Part shown: one piece after another, positions 57,542 to 64,000 of the stretch
Layout of the letters: each line of letters starts with the position of its first letter
How positions within the stretch are numbered: the first letter of the stretch is position 1
Assembly (NCBI GenBank): GCA_016934395.1
Contig: JAFGSZ010000102.1
Coordinates: 31,950-95,949, forward strand
Length of the DNA stretch: 64,000 nucleotides
From: Bacteroidales bacterium
Lineage (GTDB): Bacteria; Bacteroidota; Bacteroidia; Bacteroidales; UBA10428
Direction of reading: 5' to 3'
Program-made: the position numbers and the translations under genes
Notes under the pieces: model-generated
Databases searched by the model: none
The model's input: the letters and a program-made list of their open reading frames with translations, nothing else
Told to the model about the DNA's origin: nothing

Positions 57542-57938
57542 GGGGCTGATTTTGGTTTTGACAGCAAGATAAACTGGTAAGTAAGCATGCCGGGCAACGC
57601 ATGAAATCCCGTTAAACTGTTGTGCACTATTTATAACTGGCGAATCTAATTACGCGCTCGCTGCATAATCGAATAATAGTAGATTAATGCGTAATCCCGG
57701 CTCCAGGAGTCGGGACGGGCTGTCTCTCGAAAACCTTTCTCTGCGGTTTTGGATCAAGAGGCACACGTGAGTCGGAGATAGTTTGGCAAACTCCCTTAAT
57801 GCCATACGAAACTAAAAGGGATAAGCTTAGATTCGGCTGTCTGTTGCCAGGTCTGAGTCGAAAACCAATAACAGAATAAGCATGTAGAAATCTTATGGGT
57901 TTCTTGTTTGGACCCGGGTTCGACTCCCGGCAGCTCCA
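57542..57938 (+). ncRNA. ssrA: Transfer-messenger RNA (tmRNA)
   Basis: A one-piece tmRNA of about 397 nt that rescues stalled ribosomes. The 5' end GGGGCTGATTTTGGTTTTGACA and the 3' end with GGTTCGACTCCCGGCAGCTCC make the acceptor and T arms; GGGGCTG pairs with CAGCTCC over seven positions including one G-U. After the discriminator A the genome reads CAA, so CCA is not encoded and must be added. A 10-codon tag frame is inside. The minus-strand frame over this gene is a shadow. Confidence 0.97.
57639..57668 (+). other. tmRNA tag reading frame (GESNYALAA)
   Basis: Resume codon GGC at 57639, then GAA TCT AAT TAC GCG CTC GCT GCA TAA, giving GESNYALAA. The ALAA end is the ClpXP-type degradation signal. 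The tag differs by one residue from the GETNYALAA or GENNYALAA forms known in Bacteroidales. Confidence 0.9.
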
Positions 57939-57951
57939 CAAAATGGAAATG

Positions 57952-57978
57952 AAAAGTCTGCTAACAAAGGCTTTTTTT
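57952..57978 (+). terminator. Terminator of ssrA
   Basis: AAAAGTCT (57952-57959), 8-nt loop, AGGCTTTT (57968-57975), an 8-bp stem with one G-U pair, then more T. It is 14 bp after the tmRNA end. Confidence 0.7.
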
Positions 57979-58301
57979 ATATAAACAAAACAAGAGGAGA
58001 AGTTTATCCCGATTTTTTTCGGAAATTCCCGCAGCCCCTCATTTTAAAATTTTAACATACCATAATTTAAAAAATGTATTGTTATTCTATTGGTTATAGA
58101 TCTTATATTTCCGGTTTTATGATTTATATACCAAAAGCGCATCAGGTTTTGGGTCAATAAAACATTCGTTGATCAGGAAAAATAGCTAGCTCTCAAAATT
58201 TCATTCATTTATATTCTTCAAACCAATAAGCAGTTAAGATTTTATTGACGTAGTTCTTGTCTTTGATGTTGTTGTCAATTTTTTGAAGATTATTTTTGGG
58301 A
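57979..58301. other. Intergenic region between ssrA and the USP gene
   Basis: About 320 bp without a clear gene. A short minus-strand frame starting at a TTG within the end of the USP gene (58321) and stopping at 58205 would encode 38 residues ending in KILTAYWFEEYK. It could be a remnant or a tiny coupled protein; otherwise nothing is recognised. Confidence 0.5.
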
Positions 58302-59432
58302 TTAAAAGTTGAATTTATCAAGATACTCTTCTCCCCACAACCTTCTTACAACTTCTTGTGCGTATTCTTTAAAAAGTTTTACCTGATTATCATTTCCTGC
58401 TAACTTATTTATTTCTATAAGTCCAATTATAACAGGAATATTATCAGGATATTGTTTTAGTGCAATGCCATATTTTTCCAGGGCACGCTCATAATTTTTC
58501 TGTTTAACGGATAATTTGGCCGAATTAATTATGGATTCAATTGAGCTTAAATTGCTTTCGAAATAGTTGTCTGTTATATCCTGTGCCTTTGTGGTAATAA
58601 AGCTACAAGGCACTTCACGTGTAACTTTTTCGGTAACACTTCCCATTAATAATCTGCTAAGTCCTGTTTTTCCGGTGGTTCCCATTAATAATAGATCGAT
58701 GTTATTGGATTTGATATAATCTAGTATTTCATAAGAAACTTCACCTTCCTTTATCTCAACTTTATGTTTTATGCCCGCAAGGTTAAATTGTTTTAGGAAA
58801 TTATGAAAATCTTCCTCCTGTTTTGTTTTCCTCAATGCATTCTCATTGGCATTATCAACTTCGAAACGGGTAGTAAAAATATTGACAGGTGAATAAACAT
58901 TAAGGATCGTTAATTCAGCATTAAATTTATCAGCCAGTTTTATCGCATTATTTAATGCACGATGTGAAGCATCTGAAAAATCTACAGGGCATAAAATCCT
59001 ATTAATTTCTTTTATATCATTGTCCTTTACCACCCAAAGTGGTATTTGGTTCTTCCTCATTATTTTTTCGACAGTTGTACCCAGTTTATAGACATCCTCT
59101 GTCTTTTTATTTCCTGAACCTGCTATTATTACATTATATTCATTGTTCTGAGCTTCAAGAATAATTTTCTCAAAAGGCTCTCCAATTTCAAGTTTGATAT
59201 CAGCTACCTCAATACCTTCAGCTCTAATTCTGTCTGCAATATCGTTAAGTTTTAAGGCACAACTGTCTTTAATAATGTTTATGTAAAATGAAGAATAAGC
59301 TTCATTTTTAATTACATGCATTAGAGTCACCTGGGAATTAAACCTTTTTGCAATCATTATCGAATTAGCTACAACATGTTCAGTAGATCTGTTAAAATCC
59401 AGCGTTATTAATAATTTATGAAGTAGTTTCAT
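58302..59432 (-). CDS. Tandem universal stress protein with C-terminal TPR
   Basis: A 376-residue cytoplasmic protein with two UspA domains (about residues 1-145 and 148-290) and a C-terminal helical repeat of about 80 residues (QKNYERALEKYGIALKQYPDN is TPR-like). The second domain has a complete ATP-binding motif G-x2-G-x9-G-S in GTTGKTGLSRLLMGS; the first has a degenerate GSGNKKTEDVYKLGT. Such proteins bind ATP and modulate stress physiology. It is divergent from the CutA-like gene by about 65 bp and sits next to an Mrp operon. Confidence 0.88.
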   Translation of the reverse strand: MKLLHKLLITLDFNRSTEHVVANSIMIAKRFNSQVTLMHVIKNEAYSSFYINIIKDSCALKLNDIADRIRAEGIEVADIKLEIGEPFEKIILEAQNNEYNVIIAGSGNKKTEDVYKLGTTVEKIMRKNQIPLWVVKDNDIKEINRILCPVDFSDASHRALNNAIKLADKFNAELTILNVYSPVNIFTTRFEVDNANENALRKTKQEEDFHNFLKQFNLAGIKHKVEIKEGEVSYEILDYIKSNNIDLLLMGTTGKTGLSRLLMGSVTEKVTREVPCSFITTKAQDITDNYFESNLSSIESIINSAKLSVKQKNYERALEKYGIALKQYPDNIPVIIGLIEINKLAGNDNQVKLFKEYAQEVVRRLWGEEYLDKFNF

Positions 59433-59496
59433 AATTGTATTGTTTGTTTAATTATTTAACATAATCACTAAACAAAGACTCTTTACTTTTTGTTTA

Positions 59497-59826
59497 ATGA
59501 AAAAAGACATTATGATATTAGCATATATAATTACAAACAACAAAGAGGAAGCCGAAGATATTTCCATAGATTTGCTTGAAAAAAATCTTGTTTACAGCGT
59601 AAATATCATTCCTGATATGCCCTCAATGCGATGGGAAAAAAGTAAAATAATTAAGTTCAACCAAACCATTGTATTAGCAAAAACCAAGGCATTGCTTTTT
59701 AAACAAATAGAAGATGAAGTTAAAAGAGTTCAAACAACAGGCTCTGCAATAGTCCTTTCTATGCCAGTTACACAAATGTCGCAGGAATTATTTGACAACA
59801 TTCAGATTAATACATTAAAAGTTTAG
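59497..59826 (+). CDS. CutA1-like protein
   Basis: A 109-residue protein resembling the CutA1 family: an N-terminal strand, helix NNKEEAEDISIDLLEKNLVYSVNIIPDMPSMRWEKSK and a final region EDEVKRVQTTGSAIVLSMPVTQ, matching the order of CutA strands and helices. The usual metal-linked residues are divergent, so divalent-cation tolerance is only the family label. It forms a likely operon with the PsiE-like gene 3 bp later. Confidence 0.65.
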   Translation: MKKDIMILAYIITNNKEEAEDISIDLLEKNLVYSVNIIPDMPSMRWEKSKIIKFNQTIVLAKTKALLFKQIEDEVKRVQTTGSAIVLSMPVTQMSQELFDNIQINTLKV

Positions 59827-59829
59827 TAC

Positions 59830-60282
59830 ATGGTCAAAATCATTAAATATTTAGAGCGTGGATTAATAATTGGTATTCTTGGAGTTATTTCAATTACACT
59901 TTTATTAGCCTTTATTGATATCGTTTATGAGATAACGCAGAAAATATTATTACCTCCTAAATATATTATTGATGCCGGAGGATTAATGGATTTATTCAGC
60001 TTATTGCTTGTTTTGCTTATTGGTCTGGAATTACTGGAAACGGTTAAGGCCTACCTTAAAGAAGATATTATTCATGTTGAATTTATTATTTTGGTCGCTA
60101 TAATAGCTATTGCCCGAAAGGTTATAGTCTGGGATTTTGCCAAATACGGAACTAATGAATTACTTAGTTTGGCAGCAATGATTGTTGGTTTGGGAGTAAC
60201 TTATTTTCTTATCAAAAATTCAGATTGGCGGTTACGTATTGGAAAAAATAATAATCGACAAAACAAAAACGAAAGGAGCTAA
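59830..60282 (+). CDS. PsiE-family phosphate-starvation-like membrane protein
   Basis: A 150-residue inner-membrane protein with four hydrophobic segments (about residues 13-35, 48-70, 82-97 and 110-128) matching the PsiE family length and layout. The LELLETVKAYLKEDIIHVEFIILVAIIAIARKVI core is the family signature region. The family name comes from phosphate starvation in E. coli; the function is unknown. It follows the CutA-like gene by 3 bp and its stop is 1 bp from the convergent mnhG. Confidence 0.82.
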   Translation: MVKIIKYLERGLIIGILGVISITLLLAFIDIVYEITQKILLPPKYIIDAGGLMDLFSLLLVLLIGLELLETVKAYLKEDIIHVEFIILVAIIAIARKVIVWDFAKYGTNELLSLAAMIVGLGVTYFLIKNSDWRLRIGKNNNRQNKNERS

Positions 60283-60283
60283 A

Positions 60284-60568
60284 CTATTCTTTATCCTTTT
60301 TATCCTCATACGACTTAGCTATGGAATGTGCCGCCAGTGGAGCTGTAAAATATATTAGATTAATTATTAAGACTACCTTTATCGCAACATTCCAACTATT
60401 GAAATAAATAGAAATCCCCAATAAAAGCAATAAAATTCCAAAAGATGTTGCTTTTGTTGTGGCATGCATACGGCTATATAGATCTTTAAACCGGACCAGG
60501 CCAATAGAAGCTATTAATATAAAAACAGATCCGAAAAAGAGTAAGATTGAAACTAAAAGTATATTCAT
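60284..60568 (-). CDS. mnhG: Na+/H+ antiporter subunit G (Mrp/Mnh)
   Basis: Small membrane subunit of the multisubunit Mrp antiporter, 94 residues, three helices. SVFILIASIGLVRFKDLYSRMHATTKATSFGILLLLLG is the family core with the conserved RFPD/RxHAxTK segment. Last gene of the cluster, 4 bp after mnhF. Confidence 0.9.
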   Translation of the reverse strand: MNILLVSILLFFGSVFILIASIGLVRFKDLYSRMHATTKATSFGILLLLLGISIYFNSWNVAIKVVLIINLIYFTAPLAAHSIAKSYEDKKDKE

Positions 60569-60572
60569 CAGC

Positions 60573-60842
60573 TCAGGGTTTTTGTTTTAAATAAGTCGAT
60601 ATTGCAACGGTTCCTACAAAAGATATTAAGGACATCACTAAAACAATATCTATATACAGGGCATTTTTGATAAGTACACTATACAATAATATAAATCCCA
60701 TAACGATAGAGGCGATTAAATCTAAAGAGGCGATACGGTCGTGAACACTTGGCCCTTTTGCAAGTCGGAAAAAGGCGAGTACCAAAGCAATTATTAAAAG
60801 TAAAAAGCTTGAATAGATTAGTATTTCTGATAATCCTTCCAT
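60573..60842 (-). CDS. mnhF: Na+/H+ antiporter subunit F (Mrp/Mnh)
   Basis: An 89-residue, three-helix Mrp subunit. ALVLAFFRLAKGPSVHDRIASLDLIAS is the family signature with the conserved GPS..DRI...D. It is part of the complex that exchanges Na+ (or other cations) for protons. It follows mnhE by 6 bp. Confidence 0.92.
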   Translation of the reverse strand: MEGLSEILIYSSFLLLIIALVLAFFRLAKGPSVHDRIASLDLIASIVMGFILLYSVLIKNALYIDIVLVMSLISFVGTVAISTYLKQKP

Positions 60843-60848
60843 TATTAT

Positions 60849-61181
60849 TTATTTAAACAGTGCAATTATTTTATTTTGAATTCTTTCTATGTCAGTCAGC
60901 ACGATATGCTCTTTACTGTCATATAGATAATGTACCAGCAAGGCATTCTTTTTTTCCGAATAATCGATACTTAAGGTACCCGGGGTCATTGAAATCAAAT
61001 TACTTAAAAAAAGCAATCCAAATTTGGAGTTTATCCTTATTGGTACCCACACATAACCGGGATTCGTGTGCATTTTCGGAGTTAATATATCATAAGCGAT
61101 ATATATATTTGACTGAATTACCTTGAATAAATAATATAGCAGAAAAGTTAGCAGCTTATAGGGAATGCTTAGTATTTTCAT
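60849..61181 (-). CDS. mnhE: Na+/H+ antiporter subunit E (Mrp/Mnh), short form
   Basis: A 110-residue MnhE, about 50 residues shorter than the usual ~160. It keeps the second half: an N-terminal hydrophobic helix, the PGYVWVPIRINSKFGLLFLSNLISMTPGTLSID core and the soluble tail with YDSKE. The two first helices of typical MnhE are missing; the preceding gene's stop overlaps its ATG by 4 bp (ATGA), so no longer start is possible. Confidence 0.85.
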   Translation of the reverse strand: MKILSIPYKLLTFLLYYLFKVIQSNIYIAYDILTPKMHTNPGYVWVPIRINSKFGLLFLSNLISMTPGTLSIDYSEKKNALLVHYLYDSKEHIVLTDIERIQNKIIALFK

Positions 61182-62665
61182 GGCAAAAGGTGTAAAACAG
61201 TTTTAATATAATGTTCCGGGTTAATTAATTGATTGGCAGCATTTAAAGTAAGTTCAAAGATTTGAGATGCGAACAAACCCAGTAAAATACTTGCCGCACC
61301 TAACAGGATAGATGGAAATAAATCCAAAAAACCAAGTTTGGATTGTAACATCATATCGGTCGATTCAGGTTGTTTTTTCAAGAAAGCCTCGTTCCAGATT
61401 TTTATCATTGAGTATAGGGTAAGCAGGCTGGTTAAAATGGCAACAGTTGTGATTATATAATGTCCATCTTCAATGCCTGCTTTTATAAGAATAAATTTGG
61501 CAAAAAAACCTGATAACGGAGGAATGCCGGCCAACGCGAATGCGGGGATAATAAATAAAATGGCCAGTACAGGATTCTCTTTATATAATCCTCCAATATT
61601 TTTCAAATAGTATGTTCCTTTTAATTTGCTAACTAATCCGGCAACTAAAAAGGTGTTTGTTTTTGCGATCATGTTATGCACTGTAAAGAAAATTGACCCG
61701 GCAATAGCCAGAGGAGTAAATATTCCTAAGCCCATAATCATATAACCGATCTGACTGATGATGTGATAGGATAATATTCGCCGGGTTTCATAATGGGTAG
61801 ACGCTGCCATACCGCCAATTACCATAGTAAAACCAGCGAGTATGAGGAGTAAATTATGCCAAAAAACCTGATCCTGAACGAAAAATAAGGTAAAAAACCG
61901 GATAAGGGCATAAACACCCACTTTAGTCAATAGGCCCGCAAACAGAGCACTTACAGAAATGTTAGGGGTATGATACGATGAAGGGAGCCAAAAAAACAAT
62001 GGAAAGATGGCTGCCTTTATTCCAAAGGCTACAAAGAACAGCATGGCTGAAGTATTCATCAACAATGATTGTTGATCGTCCTGTAAAATCTGGGCCAGAT
62101 GTGCCATATTTAACGTACCTGTATTGCCGTATAATAAGCCCAGGCCGGCAAGAAAAAACAACGATCCAATTAGATTTAAAGCCATGTATTTTATTCCGCC
62201 TTCGAGTTGTTCCTTTCTGTTTCCTAGTGTTATAAGTACAAAAGAAGAGAGCAATATCACTTCGAACCATACATAGAGATTAAAAACGTCACCAGTAATA
62301 AAAGCCCCATTTAGACCCATGGTAATTGAAAAGAAGAAAACATAAAATCTGGAACCAAAATTTTCATTTTTAATAAACCGGAAGGCATATAAGGAAATAG
62401 TAAGAATAATAAAAGCCGAAACCACCAGCATAATAGCACTGAGGTAATCCAACACTAATGAAATGCCATAAGGGGCTTCCCATCCACCCATTTGTATCAC
62501 AATCACCTCTTGCTTTATAACCAATTGCAGTAAATACAACGAAATTGCCAAAAGAACCAAGCTGGCAAATATGCTTATAAGTCCGGCAATTTTTTTACTC
62601 CTTATAAAAATAAGTAATATGATAAGCACTAAGGGGAACAATATGGGCAGGGCAATTACATTCAT
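61178..62665 (-). CDS. mnhD: Na+/H+ antiporter subunit D (Mrp/Mnh)
   Basis: A 495-residue, about 14-helix proton-translocating subunit homologous to NuoL/M/N. The conserved helix-5 and -7 regions are visible as FNLYVWFEVILLSSFVLITLG (Glu on the key helix) and AAIFPLFFWLPSSYHTPNISVSALFAGLLTKVGVYAL (Lys on the broken helix). The C-terminal part has LAGIPPLSGFFAKFILIKAG. It lies between mnhC and mnhE as in the standard order. Confidence 0.95.
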   Translation of the reverse strand: MNVIALPILFPLVLIILLIFIRSKKIAGLISIFASLVLLAISLYLLQLVIKQEVIVIQMGGWEAPYGISLVLDYLSAIMLVVSAFIILTISLYAFRFIKNENFGSRFYVFFFSITMGLNGAFITGDVFNLYVWFEVILLSSFVLITLGNRKEQLEGGIKYMALNLIGSLFFLAGLGLLYGNTGTLNMAHLAQILQDDQQSLLMNTSAMLFFVAFGIKAAIFPLFFWLPSSYHTPNISVSALFAGLLTKVGVYALIRFFTLFFVQDQVFWHNLLLILAGFTMVIGGMAASTHYETRRILSYHIISQIGYMIMGLGIFTPLAIAGSIFFTVHNMIAKTNTFLVAGLVSKLKGTYYLKNIGGLYKENPVLAILFIIPAFALAGIPPLSGFFAKFILIKAGIEDGHYIITTVAILTSLLTLYSMIKIWNEAFLKKQPESTDMMLQSKLGFLDLFPSILLGAASILLGLFASQIFELTLNAANQLINPEHYIKTVLHLLP

Positions 62666-62668
62666 CTT

Positions 62669-63010
62669 TTAACTGTCTGTTTTTTTTAACTGGTCTAAAT
62701 CATCGGTACCTGTGGTATTAAAAAACTTATATTTTAAGGCAAGTGTAAAAACAACAATACCAAAACCAATTACAATGGCTGTTAATACCAATGCCTGCGG
62801 GAGCGGGTCAGTTTGCAATACGGTTTCGGTTTCCTGACCGATAAAAACCGGTTTGCCAGGGATAATTCCGGCCGATAAAAATACAAGCAGGTTTGTCGCA
62901 TTGCTCATGAAAATTATACCAATAATAAACTTCAGGATACTACGTCGCAGCAAAAGATATACTCCTGCAGAATAAAGCAATCCTATCAATATGGCTAATA
63001 ATATTTCCAT
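62669..63010 (-). CDS. mnhC: Na+/H+ antiporter subunit C (Mrp/Mnh)
   Basis: A 113-residue NuoK-like subunit with three helices. The conserved Glu-less region is SILKFIIGIIFMSNATNLLVFLSAG; DPLPQALVLTAIVIGFGIVVFTLAL is the family's second signature. Its ATG overlaps the mnhB stop by one base. Confidence 0.93.
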   Translation of the reverse strand: MEILLAILIGLLYSAGVYLLLRRSILKFIIGIIFMSNATNLLVFLSAGIIPGKPVFIGQETETVLQTDPLPQALVLTAIVIGFGIVVFTLALKYKFFNTTGTDDLDQLKKTDS

Positions 63011-63426
63011 TACTCTTTAGTTGATAAAGTGAAAAAAAAATGAGTTACAACCCCGATTACCCCAAAGAAAATTCCAGTATCAAAAAGCAAAGGGCTTCCC
63101 AGCTTTATTGTTAAAACTAATGGTAAATAAAGGCTTATCCATTCACCTTCCATTAAGAATTTTTCACCCGATAATCCGGGTAGCACGCTTAATAGCACAA
63201 ACAATAATCCAAAGGCAATATAATGCTCGGGCTGTATTCTCAAATTGTTTTTTATTTTTTGTGGACTATAGGATAAACTGGTGAATACCACAGACAGGGA
63301 AGCTAATAGACCCCCAATAAATCCACCCCCCGGATAGTTGTGCCCTCTTAACAAGGCTAACACCGCAAAGGACCAGAGCAAAACTTTAAGATACCTCGAA
63401 GCTATTTGTAGTATTATTGAGTTCAT
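63010..63426 (-). CDS. mnhB: Na+/H+ antiporter subunit B (Mrp/Mnh)
   Basis: A 138-residue four-helix subunit. SFAVLALLRGHNYPGGGFIGGLLASLSVV is the signature GHNxPGGGF region, and the last helices follow PLVLTIKLGSPLLFDTGIFFGVIG. Its ATG overlaps mnhA's stop by 4 bp (ATGA). Confidence 0.93.
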   Translation of the reverse strand: MNSIILQIASRYLKVLLWSFAVLALLRGHNYPGGGFIGGLLASLSVVFTSLSYSPQKIKNNLRIQPEHYIAFGLLFVLLSVLPGLSGEKFLMEGEWISLYLPLVLTIKLGSPLLFDTGIFFGVIGVVTHFFFTLSTKE

Positions 63427-64000
63427 CGGTTTTGTATTTTTGTTTTAATTAGCATACTTACTCCCAGTGCAGCAATGGTTAATACAACTATCTCGCCCAG
63501 TGTATCAAAGGCCCTGAAATCGACAAGAATTACATTCACAACATTTTTACCATAGGCTTTAATGTAACTATTGTCGATAAAAAAATCCGAAATGGGATGA
63601 TTGAACTCTATATGAATTGCTTTTAATGCCAATACAGTCATTACACCTCCAAAACTCAGGGCAATAACCGCATCGCGTAAACGGGTCAGACGATTTGAGA
63701 GATTGGTAAATTTTGGCAGTTTTTGTAACACCATAACAAAGATAACTACTGTAAGCGTTTCAACAATAATTTGAGTTATTGCCAAATCAATAGCACTGTA
63801 ATAAAGATATATAAGGGAAATCCCATAGCCGGTTACTCCCATGGCAATAATTGTACTGATACGCGATTCTGACAAGGCACTATAAAGTGCTGAGAGTATT
63901 ATAACTCCAACCAGGCCTGATATATATAATGGTTTTAATGTTAATGAAATATCTGTTTGCCATCCCCTTGTAATATAAACCTGAAACCATAATAAAACCG
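63423..64000 (-). CDS. mnhA: Na+/H+ antiporter subunit A (Mrp/Mnh), C-terminal end (cut by window edge)
   Basis: The open frame runs unbroken to the right edge; an apparent start at 63875 is an internal TTG. About 190 residues are visible: helices of the MnhB-like DUF4040 domain, with ISTIIAMGVTGYGISLIYLYY and DLAITQIIVETLTVVIFVMVLQKLP, then an MbhE-type end with VNVILVDFRAFDTLGEIVVLTIAALGV. These are the C-terminal domains of the roughly 770-800-residue MrpA; the NuoL-like part lies outside. It begins the A-B-C-D-E-F-G operon order. Confidence 0.93.
   Translation of the reverse strand, partial: VLLWFQVYITRGWQTDISLTLKPLYISGLVGVIILSALYSALSESRISTIIAMGVTGYGISLIYLYYSAIDLAITQIIVETLTVVIFVMVLQKLPKFTNLSNRLTRLRDAVIALSFGGVMTVLALKAIHIEFNHPISDFFIDNSYIKAYGKNVVNVILVDFRAFDTLGEIVVLTIAALGVSMLIKTKIQNR

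Noticed and set aside
57133..57549. 138-residue plus-strand open frame
   Set aside because: Antisense to the saccharopine dehydrogenase-like gene, whose motifs are convincing.
57684..57941. 85-residue minus-strand open frame
   Set aside because: It lies entirely antisense within the tmRNA gene; the Cys/Arg/Pro-rich product comes from translating the RNA's structured T and acceptor arms.
58124..58165. Small inverted repeat (CCAAAA ... TTTTGG) in the ssrA-USP gap
   Set aside because: Only six paired bases with a 10-nt loop and no T-run; expected by chance in AT-rich DNA.
63423..63875. Stand-alone 150-residue protein starting at 63875
   Set aside because: The apparent start is a TTG in a frame that stays open to the window edge and reads as the MrpA C-terminal part, so the gene is longer.

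Overview
The window is AT-rich chromosomal DNA from a member of the Bacteroidota, most likely a Bacteroidales/Marinilabiliales-type marine or sediment organism. Several independent signs agree. Promoters fit the TAnnTTTG box of this phylum. The primary sigma factor is short and lacks region 1.1. A PorT-like protein and a C-terminal sorting domain point to a type IX secretion system. There is a TamL-type lipoprotein BamA homologue, a Rho with a long charged N-terminal insert, and a tmRNA whose tag reads GESNYALAA and whose 3' CCA is not encoded. NifJ-type pyruvate:ferredoxin oxidoreductase suggests anaerobic or facultative metabolism. I see no insertion sequence, prophage, CRISPR array or tRNA gene; most of the window is housekeeping DNA.

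Layout. 1-8.8 kb (mostly minus strand): the start of a XerC/D recombinase, rpsU, a membrane-anchored helix-hairpin-helix protein, an NSS transporter, class II aldolase, TamL, TrmH-type methyltransferase (plus strand) and PorT. 8.9-16 kb: an Ldh-type dehydrogenase, a small T9SS cargo followed by a repeat-rich tail-fibre-like secreted protein, a nitroreductase, a PhzF protein, two tandem tiny lipoproteins sharing a CPAY motif, and a beta-barrel protein. 16-22.4 kb: gapA, a SiaC-like protein with a MacB-type permease, aconitase and miaA. 22.5-31.7 kb: a secreted protein of unknown function, a Nudix hydrolase, then a GDP-heptose cluster (a three-domain HddC-GmhB-kinase fusion, HddA, GmhA, an epimerase) and two glycosyltransferases. 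31.8-39.7 kb: the SRP RNA gene, a VOC protein, a methyltransferase, the ilvDBNC operon behind a leader-peptide attenuator, and a rhomboid protease. 39.8-48.8 kb: a YD-repeat protein, threonylcarbamoyl-AMP synthase, TrkH/TrkA, ComEC, a dihydroorotate dehydrogenase-like protein, peptide deformylase and RuvX. 48.9-57.5 kb: NifJ, Rho, RpoD, Rpe and a saccharopine dehydrogenase-like protein. 57.5-64 kb: tmRNA, a two-domain universal stress protein, a CutA-like protein, a PsiE-like protein and an Mrp/Mnh cation antiporter operon that runs off the right edge.

The most rewarding features are regulatory and architectural. First is a complete classical attenuator before ilvD: a promoter, a 20-codon peptide with 12 Ile/Val/Leu codons, a 12-pair antiterminator and a mutually exclusive terminator. 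Second is the heptose gene fusion, which carries an unassigned uridine-kinase-like domain. Third is the pair of CPAY micro-lipoproteins beside an outer-membrane barrel. Nothing in the window looks like an undescribed defence or mobile system.

Functions were assigned by reading motifs and family resemblance by eye; no database search was run. Several starts were moved from a TTG to a nearby ATG where the family N-terminus supports it, and each such change is noted in its entry.
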